DNA of 64,000 nt from Epiperipatus broadwayi (GCA_028023455.1 JAQFVV010012423.1:5744269-5808268); one strand, 5' to 3'. Shown: positions 1 through 13,888, counted from the stretch's first letter. Made by a program: numbers and translations. Notes: generated by a model not told the origin, from the sequence alone.

Positions 1-2802
1 ATTAGATTGACAAAGTATTACTGCTATGCTAGCAAAACTTTGCAGTTAATTAAACCAGAAATCTAAAATGAACTGAGACAAAAACTGGAATGTTAATTTA
101 CCGAGAACAATAAAAAATTCATTGTATAATTATATTTGTAAGACGTAAATAAATAAAATCCATTTAAATAGATTTTAATGTTTGTCTCAGTTTTATTTGC
201 ATTTAAATCAGTTTTATTTTATAGTATTTTATTTTTTAAATAATAACTTGAAAGATTCTATGAAGACTATAAATTCAACAAACTGATTAAGACCATTGTG
301 TAAATGTCTGAGGTTTCTCAATAGCTTGTTGTCTAAGTTAATATTTCAAAAACATCAACTGAGTATAATAATAAGTTTCTGATCATTTATTGCTCTCTCT
401 AGGAGTAAATTGAGTAGGGTTTGTCATTTAATTCTGGGTAGTTTTTAATAAATAAAATAAAAAATACACAAATATCAATAGATTCTCCAAATAGTTTTTA
501 TCTCAATACAGCATTTTGATTCAGTTGCTTTCTTTTCTATTTGTATGCTTCTTTTCTTTTCTATTTGTATGCTTCTTTTCAGGAAACCAATTACACTTCT
601 TTATGATATTATAAATATATTTTGATTTTGTGGCAAACTTAACAACTAACTGTTGCATGCAACCATCTAGTCCTATTTTTAACATTAACTTACTGACTAG
701 AAAAACAATATTAAAAAAAAAAAAAATCAGAAAGTGGTTGTGGATTCTACCTTTTTATCATTGAGTCTTTTAGATATATGTGAAGAGTGGAGACAAGTAC
801 AACTAATGTTAACTTAGTCAATGTTCTTTTTTCAGATTTTTTTGCAGCTTCTGACTTATTTTTATTAATAAACATATAATTTTAAAATAAACAAGCTAAA
901 TGAAGATTTCATATCCTTTATTCTCAAATTGTACATAAAATCAAATACTAAAATTCTTCCTGCCCATCTCTTTACTATGGTAAATCTGAGGCCAGTGCTT
1001 TCAGATCCAAGGCTCCTCACTGACGAAGGCCATAAGTCAGAAACTAGTTTGGGGATATTGGATGAGTAGGTACTAGATAGTTTTATGCACAAGCCTTTTG
1101 GCATCCATTGATTACTCTGTCTTGCTTTGAGTGGCACTACTGTACGAAGAGAGTTTTGCCTGTTTTAACAACAGTTATGAGGAAGCATGAGAAATAGTGA
1201 TCATGTGATGTTTTAAGGTTTAATTAAAATTTTCATATAAACAAATTAACATCCCAAACAAATAAGTTTACACTTTAGTGGAATTAATTTAAAGTTATAA
1301 TTATTTTTTCAATGTAGACCTTTGTTTTTTTTTTTAAAAATAAATTAATTAATAATATAATACTAATCAAAGAATACACTAAACTTTATTAATTAAAAGT
1401 TTAATCAAATTTCAAATTAAAATGGAACATCTTTTGTCCAATACTTAATAAATAGCTTAAAATATGACTTAATATACTGTATATTATTTCTCTGTATTGT
1501 TTAATTATTTGTAATGTACCAATATTATGTTTTTTGTTAGTTAATTGATTACTAAATTTTTAATACTATAAAAAAGAGAAAATTACTTTATTAATATTTT
1601 ACCCCCCCCCCCAGTGATTCTTTGGTATGATATGATAAATTTATAAGTTTTAAAAAAGATTATATTTGTGATGATCTCCTAAAAAAAATTGTCCACACTA
1701 CACATATATAAGTTATATTATATTATAGATAATTCAATGAACTTATAATGCTGTGATTTTTGATTTTTGAGTTTTAACAATTTTTCTAAATATTTACATT
1801 ATTTATTTATTTTGTAGAAAGAAAAAAAAATGGATAGGCATTTTTGCTAGCATTCAGAATTATTAAAACATATTTAAAGAAAGGTTCAGTTATGTACAGA
1901 TTTAAATTTAACATTATAATAAAATATTATTTTGATTCAAAGCTATTTTTAATTATTTATAAAAAAGTATATTTTTCTTATCATTTTTATTATATTTCCA
2001 AATAATTATATATAAAATATATACTTTTATTCATGGAGTTTATATATATGCATATAAGTAATTTGATACATTTTAGTTGATGATTGTTTTTATTTTCCCA
2101 TCTTTTTTATATGTTATTATTATAATAAATCCTTAAAAATAAATTATTAATAATTAATGTTATTTTTTAAGAAAAAAAGATCTCTAAATGTATCAAAAAA
2201 GATTAGGATCAGAGATTATGTTAGATGAGAGTAGGCTTTCCATTTTCAGAAAAAAACAAAATCCCATGTATATATATTTATAAATCATTTTAATAGTTTT
2301 AGAATAGAATGTGCTTAGAATATTTAAAAACTTTTAATTTTAAAGCTAATGTACCAAAATACACAATTTATGAATATATTTAAAAAGTTTTCATTTTTAT
2401 TTTTGTTTAACACTTATTATTAATCATGTCTTACTTTTATTGTTTGCTATGGTATTATTGTTTTATATATCATTTAATATTTTTTATTATGTATTAAATA
2501 GTTCTTGTAAAAATTGCATCTTGAACAAATACAAAAAAAAAATCAATATGGCATTTTAGCAAAGAAACAAGTTAAGAATTGGTATAAAAGTCAAGCAAAA
2601 TGATTCAAATGTCAAGCATTAAAAATTAAGTATTTCAAGGTAAACACACCAATACTGCAAATAAAAAAAAAAAGATGATTATTATGAAACAGCTATAAAA
2701 TTTCTTAAAACATAAGAAACTTTGGAATGTTTTAAATTTACACATATACAATATGCATCTGTCCTCAGAATAAAATTAGAAACATGAAAAGAATTGTGAT
2801 AA
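1..2802. other. AT-rich DNA, no recognised gene
   Basis: No gene or complete mobile element was recognised here. A short tandem duplication (two copies of a roughly 23 bp unit containing ctatttgtatgcttctttt) lies near 530-580. A poly(C) run occurs near 1602. The only coding-like interval is the weak minus-strand frame at 865-1137, listed separately. The rest consists of A/T homopolymers and short TA tracts. Confidence 0.6.
865..1137 (-). CDS. Weak coding-like open frame, unknown
   Basis: This is an open frame of 90 codons on the minus strand. Its first half (about 955-1137) has a mixed composition (W, R, G, S, P) unlike the K/N/I/F/Y-rich random frames around it; the last third reverts to AT-rich composition. 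The frame opens with GTG; the first in-frame ATG is 11 codons in. A cgtacag trinucleotide just upstream could be a splice acceptor, so the better part could be a single exon or a fragment of an old element. I recognise no family, and a chance frame is also possible. Confidence 0.15.
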   Translation of the reverse strand: MPLKARQSNQWMPKGLCIKLSSTYSSNIPKLVSDLWPSSVRSLGSESTGLRFTIVKRWAGRILVFDFMYNLRIKDMKSSFSLFILKLYVY

Positions 2803-2804
2803 TA

Positions 2805-3083
2805 TGTTGGACTATTTCCATCATCTACCATTAAATGTTGAATGTATAGAAAATGTTAAACTTTATTTAAATTTTCAGATACAAATAACTTGTTAGTAAT
2901 AATACAAATAGATAACACAGGTTATTAATTACACAATATTTTGAGTACATTATTCTCCACTCCTTTTCAGGTGTTGCTGGCCTGTTATTACTAATAAGTT
3001 GTTTGTATTTGAAAATTTTGAATAAAGTTTAAAATTTTCTATACAGTCAACATTTAATGATATATGCTGGAAACAGTCCAAAT
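2805..3083. repeat. Penelope terminal repeats, collapsed inverted pair
   Basis: The left arm (about 2805-2985) and right arm (about 2986-3083) are inverted copies of one sequence. The outer ends read ttggactatttcca and, inverted, ttggactgtttcca. The left arm read on the minus strand contains ccagcaacacctga, then an imperfect hairpin, then a stretch matching the 3' terminal repeat of the Penelope-like element at 31258-31400. I infer a Penelope insertion truncated so severely that only its two inverted terminal repeats remain. The hammerhead-like core here is decayed (CTGAAAA and AAAA in place of CTGANGA and GAAA). Confidence 0.6.
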
Positions 3084-3714
3084 CTAATACACCATCATCA
3101 CAAACCTTCAGGTGAAAAGAATTGTATTTGTTTATTTTATTTCTTTATAATGATTCAACCTTAGACACCAGGAATAAAAATGTAAATATTTTTTTAAAAT
3201 TATATGGTTCAATATGATTCTATTTTATCTTTTAATATTAACTTTTTTAATATCTGATGTATTTTTAACTATATGATCTATTTAAATATGTATTGAATAG
3301 ATTATTACTGTTTAAAAAATGTTATATTTTATGACATTAAAATAGTGAATGAATATACTTCAAATATTAGTGATAATATAGATTCCCTTAAAATATATAA
3401 TAAATAGTATTCAGTTTAGATTAGTGAATTTGTCATAGAGTTTGGAATGTATTGATTCTATATCAAGGTGTAATTAAAATAGAACACTGGTATCAATTGT
3501 ATTAAATAAGAGGAAACATAAAATTCTTTTAAATAGATAGGTCTCATTATTTAATAAAATTGATTTAAACTAAGGATAAAGGTTATCTTATGAAACCATT
3601 ATAAGCATACATATGCCAAAAATTAATTTGGCATATATTTTAAAATTAACAGCAGGTGTTTACTTAATATTTAAAATTAATTTATAATTTTATTCATTTA
3701 TGAATATCAATTTA
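3084..3714. other. AT-rich DNA, nothing recognised
   Basis: No coding signal, RNA gene or repeat boundary was seen. A perfect tRNA promoter box or target duplication was looked for and not found. Confidence 0.5.
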
Positions 3715-3874
3715 ATTAGAAGGGATTTGAACCCAGACATTTAAGTTTCTTTCAGATATTCACTCCATCTTATACAATTGACATACATGTATGTGGTCGT
3801 GTGTATTGGGTGTATAAGATGAAGTATATGACTAAAAGAAGCTTAAAACTCTGAGTTCAAATCCCCTCTAATTA
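3715..3874. repeat. Inverted pair of tRNA-like SINE modules
   Basis: Two inverted arms of about 75 bp meet near 3793. The outer ends are taattagaagggatttgaac and its inverted partner gttcaaatcccctctaatta. The right arm carries GAGTTCAAATCCCC, close to a polymerase III B box, after a gtgtgtattgggtgtataagatg stretch typical of the family seen at 20655, 39338, 43445, 48750 and 52175. The arrangement matches the head-to-head hairpin organisation of the copies at 43445 and 52175. Whether the pair arose by one insertion or two is not settled. Confidence 0.55.
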
Positions 3875-4499
3875 TATCTAGCTTAAGTATATATACTATA
3901 TTTATATTTGAATATCAATTTAGAAATAATATAATGGCAATACATTCCAATGGTATTAATTAAAAATGTAAGATATTATATATAAATATAAGTGAAGCTG
4001 AGTCATGTGAGTATCTTTTAGGAGAATTGGCAGGTTAGGCTAAATAATATATGATTTTTAAGAACAGCTAAAAAAATATTTAATATCATGATTATGTGAG
4101 TAGTTCATGTTTATTATTAAGGCAAATTTTGTAATAATATTTCAGTTATTTGAAACTAATGATAATGTCTTAAATTATAAGTACTTGTAATTATATTTAG
4201 TAAATGTTAAGATCAGCTTAAGTTTTAATAATGATTTGCATCCCAATAGTATCAATTGTGCCTTGTTAATATTTGGATTCAATTCTGTATGTTTCCCCAA
4301 TACTGTGTGCAGTTTGAGAAATGATCAAAATAACCACAGAATTGTAATTATATATATCATATGATTAAATATATTTTTTGCTCATTACATTCTTATAAAA
4401 TAAAAACAATTGTTATAATAGTATCATATTTCCAGAAATCAGGTTTCAAACAAAAGTACAATTGAGGGTGATATATTTCTTTTCATATGCAAATAAAGA

Positions 4500-6423
<1,924 letters not shown>

Positions 6424-6610
6424 AGCCTCAAAGCAGGTGAAGACCTTCAAACTGGGAATTATATGTCAAGCGGTCTGATGCAGTGTGACAACATGCTTTA
6501 ATGACAATAATTTCTAGAGTAACCTCAAAGCAGGTGAAGACCTTTTGTGTACACCAAGCAGCCAGATGCAGTTGGCAAAATGCTTAAATGGTTCACATGC
6601 TTTCATGCTA
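6424..6610 (+). repeat. Tandem duplication, about 98 bp period
   Basis: Two copies begin with cctcaaagcaggtgaagacc at about 6426 and 6524. Each is followed by a divergent stretch, then caagc(g/a)g(t/c)c(t/a)gatgcag and aaatgctt/catgctt. The order of motifs is preserved, so this is a diverged tandem pair rather than chance similarity. A third partial unit may follow near 6590 (gcttcatgctagcaag-like sequence). No coding potential is evident. Confidence 0.6.
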
Positions 6611-7001
6611 GCAAGATTAAAAATGATATCAACAAATAAAAGTCTTGTGTAATATTAGTTTTGACATTTTTTTGTTTGTGTGTGAAAGCCTCATGCTTAG
6701 TGAAAATGATAATTGATCTCCTATATTTAAACTCGGGTCAGGAATGTGTCAGTTGTTAATAAATAATAAATATTTCATCAATCGAATTGTTTTATCAAAA
6801 ACTAAGTCAATCATATGTGGTTTGGGGGTCAATGGTTTATTTCACATGCCCTATTGATCTCATTTTGCTAACTGGCGCCCATATAAATAAATTTGTCAGC
6901 AAGTTTGATTGTCAGCACAGTAGTGGATCAGTTGTCTAAATAATAAAAACGAAATGTGTCCAATATATCACTAATTATTTGTATAGTTGTTTTTTTTTCA
7001 G

Positions 7002-7030
7002 ATATGGAAGAACAGTTGAACAGAAGGAAA
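7002..7030 (+). other. Candidate 29-nt micro-exon
   Basis: A polypyrimidine tract ends in TTTTTTTTCAG at 7001, with a branch-point-like CTAAT about 30 nt upstream. The next 29 bases (atatggaagaacag...) are followed directly by GTGAGT at 7031-7036, a strong 5' splice site. The spliced segment is not a multiple of three. No neighbouring exon was identified, so this may be coincidental in T-rich DNA. It could also belong to the transposon-derived gag fragment downstream. Confidence 0.2.
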
Positions 7031-7333
7031 GTGAGTAATATTTGTTTTTTCTATCTTCAATAGCTTTTAAAAAAAATACATGTCTCATTCAAAGAATTAA
7101 TAAAAAGAGCTAACCAAGAAAATGTAGGTGAACTAAAATTAAACTAAAAAAGGCAGATTACATAGATTGGGGACATAATATGCAGCAGCTAATGAATATA
7201 GGGACAATGGGACCAGTAGTCAGAGACCTAATTAAATGTACTAAAGAAAAAAAATTATTTAAGTATACAGAGAAAGAGTGCCTTAAGTTTGTGATTTGCA
7301 TTGTTTATTTATATTATTTACTTATTTTCAAAA

Positions 7334-8252
7334 ATGGAAAGAGAGCAATTAGATAAAGTATTGACTGATGATAGTGATGCCCCTTCAACCACCTCCAGTG
7401 AATGAGAGATCACTTTTAAAAATCGGGTCAATAGGAAAGAACGCAACCATCAAAGCAGGAAGACAGCTAAAGATGATCACGATGATCGAGAGACTTTGCA
7501 TACGATCCTCAGACAAATGAGAGAAGACAGGAAGTTGATGCTGATAATGATGGAAAGTATTCTAAGGCTGGAAAAAAAATGAGGCATCCAAACCAACCCA
7601 AAAACAAAGATTGTAAAGCATCATACAGCAATAGACACTTACAAGGCTCTAAGAAGAGATGAAGATGATAAGACCACACCAAAAGAAGTTGTGTATAGTA
7701 AAGAAGATGACAGTGGAGAAGATGAGTCAAATCAAGAAACGGTTGAAGAAGCTGATATAAATACAGAAAGGGAAAAAGAAGATGTTCAGACCACTAGTAA
7801 AATAAAACCAAAAGTAGAAATGGGACGGATGATGAATCCTCAACTTAGTATGAAGAATTTACAGATGCCATTCCCTGAATCCTTGATACAGACTCAAATT
7901 TTCAAAGGAGACCCAGGAGAGAACCCCATCGCTCATCTAGATAAGGACCCACCCCTCTTTATTTTGTTTAAAAAATCAATTTTTTATTGCCCCCCCCCAA
8001 ACCAACCAACTTTTTTATTCAATAATCCACATAAATAAAAATTGACAATTCAGAAAATCATAAACTTCAATTTTAAAACTCCCGGCGGGGGGGGTTAAAG
8101 AATTTTTTTGTGTGCATTCAGTTGCAGAAAAGGCCATAGAATTACTGACAGCAATAGACTATGGGAACTTCCCACCAACAAGAAAGAACCAAAACTATGA
8201 CCACCATCAAAAGTTCAACTCATATGGGCCACCTGATCCAGGGAAACAATAG
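7334..8252 (+). pseudogene. Broken LTR-retrotransposon gag
   Basis: A gag-like frame starts at ATG 7334 and is interrupted by in-frame TGA stops at 7403 and 7580. It then continues through an acidic, glutamate-rich stretch to FKGDPGENPIAHLDK at about 7900-7950, which resembles the start of the capsid region in Ty3/gypsy-type Gag. Reading is then lost in a segment with poly(C) and poly(G) runs (about 7950-8105). Gag-like reading resumes at about 8123 with AEKAIELLTAIDYGNFPP and ends at a TAG near 8251, so the middle of the capsid region is deleted or replaced. No pol gene or LTRs were found nearby. The exact superfamily is inferred only from the capsid-like motif. Confidence 0.6.
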
Positions 8253-8544
8253 GACAACCATTTGAATGAAGAGACTGATATATATATATATACAAACGAC
8301 CGACTGACACGACCATAGGGAAAATGAGACTTGATTAACGGACCTATTTATTATAAGCTAGATAATATTAAAAAAAAAATGATCGCAATGAAACATGTAT
8401 AAGTTTGTACTTTGTACAGATGATATTATTCATGCTCATGCTGTTCTCCCAGAGTCTACCAACTAGTCGAATACACTTATGCGACCGTATCACGTATAAG
8501 TAAAGAAATTTTTTTTCATTGTTTTTTTTTGAAGTGAAAAGAAA
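8253..8544. other. Spacer, nothing recognised
   Basis: This stretch lies between the gag remnant and the palindrome. It contains a short TA tract and poly(A)/poly(T) runs. It is not part of the inverted repeat. Confidence 0.5.
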
Positions 8545-11500
8545 TGAAGCAGTCAAATCTGACTTCGATTCTAGCTTCATGACATCTAGCCATAAGCCCA
8601 CTTCAAACCCTAGTACTAACCTTAAATTTCCGATGCAATGGGGCTTTATACTTTCAATCCATGCTAATTTCCATAAAGAAAAACTTATTTCATAAATGTG
8701 TATTAAAATTAACTAGTTTCAGATTTAAATTGATCAATTCTATTAATAAACTCATGATAGAATTATTCATGAATTTATATATATTATAACTGTGTGGATT
8801 GTGCATATATATTTGTAAATATTTAAATATATATAATTGTTCAAAAGTTTCATTGCATCAGGAATGTTTGATTTTATTTTTAAATAATTTGTTAAATTTT
8901 TAATGATTAAAAGCTACATTCTTTCGATAAGCTTTCAGATTCTCCCTTTCCAAAACAATGGGTTAAGTTTTATTAATTAAAAAAAGATAAGTATTTAAAA
9001 TGTAAGGATTTCCTAATTAAAATCATTTTTCTGATTTTAAGAATTCATTTTCTAATTAGAAAATGAATTCAAGTTAATGAGTTTGAAAGCCTTATTGAAG
9101 GAATGTAAATTTTGTAACATTGATAATGAAAGAAGCGCTAGCCCGAAGGCATCAAATACAGTATATATAGCTCTGAAAAGTTTGGAGGAAGAGAAGCCAT
9201 CTTTGTTGTAGAGAAGTGCCAGTAAATTCTATGTGTATAAAAATCATAAATTTAAATAGTGTTTTTATCATGGTGAAGGCTAAAATGTCAGGAATCTGGC
9301 TACTGTGCCTGAAGTTCCCTAAAAATCTTCAATGAAGCTGCTAAATCCTTTCCAGACCAATCATGCTGATAAAATCATGAAAATCCGTTAAAATACTGTT
9401 CAAGTAATCGATCAAATGCATGCCTATGTTTTACCAACCCGGACGTGTAAGCTAAGGAACCAGCCCTGGAAGAAATAAGTAATATATTTCCATAATCAAC
9501 CTTAAACTTTCTGGCCAGTTTCCGAACTTTACTTTACACTCCCTTTTAGAGCTCTTTTTATTGTTTAATGTAATAATCTTTATAAAACCTTTTATTTATG
9601 CTATTGTAAATTATATCGTAATTCTCTCAACTTCTAGTCTTTAAATTTAACTTTCCTTTCTCATGATGGTGGTTCATTTATTTTATTATATATATTTATT
9701 AAGTAATTTATTAATGTTGTTATTTTTAATTATATGCCAATAATCCTTCGATTCAATGATCTCCTTTGTTTCCTTTGCTTTATGCAAATAATATAATATT
9801 AAATCTAATAGTAATTCTCACCCATTAGAACTAAATTTATATGTTCTATTAATCATTGAGTCGAAAGAAATTATTAAATGTTTACTATTTTTATAATTGG
9901 CAAATAATAAATTATTAGCTCCATTTGTAATCTATGCCCCAGCTATTTTCTCATGTTTACCAATATGTATTTATTCATATATATAATGTTAAAATATTTT
10001 TTGCAAAAGGGCTGATAAAGGAATCAAATATATTCTAATTCAAATTTCAGTTACTTGCTATTTAGATTCAGGAAGGGCAAGATATTTGGGGCATGATTAA
10101 TATAATTTTATAATGTGTTAAAATAGTTTTAGTTAAAAGCTCATTTTACTTTAATTAATTTGATCAAGTCATCACATATAGCATTCTATAATTGGGTTTT
10201 ATTTTTCAAATGGTGACTATCAAGTCATCATCTTCAACATTGCTGGCATAGGGCTATCGTTCATTTCACAGGCTTGTCGGTGGTGATATTTCTGATATTT
10301 TAATTAATTTGGTGTTCCAAATATAAAAAGAGCAGGGGAAAAAGTGCTTTCTTCCTCTATAATTAAAATATCAGAAATATCACCACCGACAAGCCTGCTA
10401 AATGAACGATAGCCCTACACCAGCAATGTTGAAGATGATGACTTGATAGTCACTGTTTGAAAAATAAAACCCAATTATAGAATGCTCTCCATGATGACTT
10501 GATCAAATTAATTAAAGTAAAATGAGCTTTTAACTAAAACTATTTTAACGCATTATAAAATTATATTAATCATGCCCCAAATATCGTGCCCTTCCTGAAT
10601 CTAAATAGCAAGAAACTGAAATTTGAATTAGAATATATTTGATTCCTTTATCAGCCCTTTTGCAAAAATATTTTAACATTATATATATGAATAAATACAT
10701 ATTGGTAAACACAAGAAAATAGCTGGTGCATAGATTAGAAATGGAGCTAATAATTTATTATTAGCCAATTATAAAAATAGTAAACATTTAATAATTTCTT
10801 TCGACTCGATGATTAATAGAACATATAAATTTAGTTCTAATGGATGAGAATTACTATTAGATTTAATATTATATTATTTGCATAAAGCAAAGGAAACAAA
10901 TGAGATCATTGAATCGAAGGATTATTGGCATATAATTAAAAATAACAACATTAATAAATTACTTAATAAATATATATAATAAAATAAATGAACCACCATC
11001 ATGAGAAAGGAAAGTTAAATTTAAAGACTAGAAGTTGAGAGAATTACGATATAATTTACAATAGCATAAATAAAAGGTTTTATAAAGATTATTACATTAA
11101 AGAATAAAAAGAGCTCTAAAAGGGAGTGTAAAGTAGAGTTCGGAAACTGGCCAGAAAGTTTAAGGTTCATTATGGAAATATATTACCTATTTCTTCCAGG
11201 GCTTGTTTCTTAGCTTACACGTCTGGGTTGGTAAAACATAGGCATGCATTTAATCAATTACTTGAACAGTATTTTAATGGATTTTCATGATTTTAGCAGC
11301 ATGATTGGTCCAGAAAGGATTTAGCAGCTTCATTGAAGATTTTCAGGGAACTTCAGGCACAGTAGCCAGATTCCTGATGTTTTAGCCCTTCACCATGATA
11401 GAAACACTATTTAAATTTATGAATTTTATACGCATAGAGTTTACTGGCACTTCTCCACAACAAAGATGTCTTCTCTTTCTCCAAACTTTTCAGAGCTATA

Positions 11501-12120
11501 TATACTGTATTTGATGCCTTTGGGCTAGCGCTTCTTTCATTATCAATGTTACAAAATTTACTGGTTGTTTTTAGATACATTCCTTCGATAAGGCTTTCAA
11601 ACTCATTAATTAGAAAATGAATTCTTAAAATCAGAAAAATGATTTTAATTAGGAATTCCTTACATTTTAAATACTTATCTTTTTTTAATTAATAAAACTT
11701 TACCAATTTTTTTGGAAAGAGAGAATCTGAAAGCTTATCGAAAGAATGTAGCTTTTAATCATTAAAAATTTAATAAATTATTTAAAAATAAAATCAAATA
11801 TTCCTGACGCAATAAAACTTTTGAACAATTATATATATTTAAATATTTACAAATATATACGCACAAACCACGCAGTTATAATATATATAAATTCATGAAT
11901 AATTCTATCATGAGTTTATTAATAGAATTGATCAATTTAAATCTGAAACTAGTTAATTTTAATACACATTTATGAAATACGTTTTTCTTTATGGAAATTA
12001 GCATAGATTGAACATATAAAACCCCATTGCATCAGAAATTTAAGGTTAGTACTAGGGTTTGAAGTGGGCTTATGGCTAGATGTCATGAAGCTAGGATCGA
12101 ACTCAGATTCGACTGCTTCA
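8545..12120. repeat. 3.6 kb near-perfect palindrome
   Basis: The left arm 8545-10305 and right arm 10361-12120 are inverted copies of nearly equal length (1761 and 1760 bp) around a 55 bp spacer (10306-10360). The outer termini are tgaagcagtc and gactgcttca; the inner junctions are gatattttaatt and aattaaaatatc. In stretches compared base by base, about 3 differences occur per 110 bp, so identity is in the high nineties percent, with a few indels. One example is a 30 bp perfect palindrome at 9043-9072, present only in the left arm. No transposase frame and no convincing flanking duplication was found. It could be a foldback transposon, a segmental inverted duplication or, less likely given the substitutions, an assembly artefact. 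Confidence 0.93.
9043..9072. repeat. 30 bp perfect palindrome in left arm
   Basis: GAATTCATTTTCTAA is followed directly by its own reverse complement. The matching place in the right arm (near 11605-11630) has only one half. It is therefore a secondary change after the two arms separated, which helps show that the arms have diverged. Confidence 0.85.
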
Positions 12121-12949
12121 ATATATATTCGTGAATTTAGGCTGCTACAAGACCATATTATTCTGAATTTAATAACTTTTGTTGAAGTTAAGTGGAAGTA
12201 CATTCAGTGCAATTTATTTTATATTTGAGATAGTCAATATTTGCCTAATAGTATTTTGAATTATTAAATGAATAATACTATATATCATATAATATATATG
12301 ACCACATTACTTTTAGTGTACAACTAATAGCAACATAAGCTGCATACAATATAATAAATATTAATTTAAATGAAATAATAAGAAATCAAACATAATAATA
12401 CTAAGAAGAACAGAAGCTAAGAAATTTAAATTATTTATGAAGAAAAAAAATGTTTACAATTAAATGATTAACTATTTAAAAGAAAAATCAGATTATGTAA
12501 TCATTATTCAACATTAACAAAAGAAGCCAAATGACCAACTATATTGGGTACAACTTTATATAATATGTATTTAATCAAAACATAATATATCTATTATAAT
12601 CAAACTTAGTTCTTTTTTTTTTTCACAAATAGAAGTCATATTAGTAATCCTCGCATAGTCTTATGTCACCCTAATTTGGTTAGGATTCATAGCAAATGTA
12701 TTCATAATTAAGGAAAGGATACACTTGATGAAGAATGAACAAAATATTGCTATCTGAACATTAACGAGTGTCTTGAGGAAAAAAAATGCAAGAATGTCTT
12801 TGCAGTTGAATGTTTATAATTATTTCCATAATGTACTAATTTTATATGATTTAATAATAATAAATCATGATTAAGATAATTAGAAATGTATTGAACTTAA
12901 TACATAACTTCTCAGTTCTATATGAATTTAATGACAATTGTACTTATAT
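12121..12949. other. AT-rich DNA, nothing recognised
   Basis: No feature was found. The interval lies between the palindrome and a Penelope remnant. A minus-strand frame at 11970-12203 spans the palindrome boundary and is a chance frame. Confidence 0.5.
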
Positions 12950-12966
12950 GTTGGACTATTTCCATT

Positions 12967-13138
12967 CATCATCATCATCAACCATTATCAATCCACTGCA
13001 AGATGAAGGTCTCTCCAAGTTCAATCTATCTTCTCCAATCTTTAGCTTTTCTTCTCCACATCACCTCTGCACTCTTTCTTATTTCATCCATACATCTCAC
13101 ATGTGGTCTCTTTCTGGGTTTTTACAACTATTTCCATT
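12967..13138 (-). mobile_element. Nested RTE-like LINE 3' end
   Basis: This 172 bp insertion is flanked by a perfect 12 bp duplication, actatttccatt, at 12955-12966 and 13127-13138. Removing it restores the Penelope terminal sequence seen at 2805. The insert has a short (TCA)n tract at its left end followed by ccactgcaagatgaaggtct. This resembles the 3' tail of RTE-clade LINEs and related SINEs, which carry a motif like ccactgc.gga...aggcctc and end in a trinucleotide repeat. I infer a minus-strand, 5'-truncated insertion. The family call rests on that motif alone. Confidence 0.55.
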
Positions 13139-13404
13139 ATCTAACATTAAATACTGAATGTCTTTAGAAAAAAAAATTATTTAAAATTTTGCAATTATAT
13201 TCAACTGTCAATAATTGCATACAGGTTAGTATATAAACAACATTTTGAGTTGTATTTTTTTTTCTTTCTTTTCCAGGTATTACTGGCCTGAAACAACAAT
13301 TTGAGTAGTATTCTTCTTTTTTTCTTTTCCAGGTATTACTGACCTGAGCAATGACAATACTAGAATAGAAATCAAACCTGGATTTCTAATTGAGTTATTC
13401 TGCC

Positions 13405-13471
13405 ACTCAATTAGTTAGAGTGTTATTTTAAAATTCATTATTCAAGAATATAAATGTCCCGGTTCAATTCC
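13405..13471 (+). repeat. tRNA-like module before Penelope repeat
   Basis: An A-box-like stretch, ACTCAATTAGTTAGAG, lies at 13405-13420. A perfect B box, GGTTCAATTCC, lies at 13461-13471, and gaccagcaac of the Penelope repeat starts about 23 bp later. The same order and spacing recur at 31162-31229. Cloverleaf folding is poor, so this is not a functional tRNA. It looks like a polymerase III promoter module of a SINE or of the element itself. Confidence 0.45.
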
Positions 13472-13888
13472 CATATTAGTATTGCCAATTGTCAGACCAG
13501 CAACACTTGAAGAAGAAAGGAGAATAATACCACTCAAAATATTGTTCATATACTAACCTGTGTGCAATTCCTAATATTTGAATGTAATTAGAAATTTAAA
13601 GAATGTTTTCTAAAAATTTCTAAAGACTTTCAATATTTATCATTAGATGATAAAAATAGTCCAACATATAATTACAACTAAAATGGCATCATCACAAATC
13701 TTCAGGCAAACATTAATAACACTTAATTGAAGAAGAGAAGAATGAAAATATCCCCACAACTAGAATTGGTTTCTATACACATTTGAATGGTAAAGACATT
13801 AAATATCAACTTTCAGATTATCACTCACTTAAAACAAAAAACTTTGTTATATTAAACAGATCATGTATCTATCAGAATAATAGATAGT

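Larger units (their letters stand above)
12950..13668. mobile_element. Penelope remnant with inverted terminal repeats
   Basis: The left part (12950-13345, minus orientation) and right part (13485-13668, plus orientation) are inverted copies of the Penelope terminal repeat. They share the ttggactattt terminus and the ggccagtaatacct / accagcaacactt segment. The left part is interrupted by a nested LINE tail (12967-13138). It also contains a tandem duplication of about 58 bp (from about 13235 and 13293, each ending caggtattactg(g/a)cctg). Between the parts is a tRNA-like module. No reverse transcriptase remains. The order matches the longer element at 29145-31450. Confidence 0.6.

Noticed and set aside
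12867-13167. Overlapping plus-strand open frames
   Set aside because: They cover the nested LINE tail and Penelope repeat and do not match any coding region.
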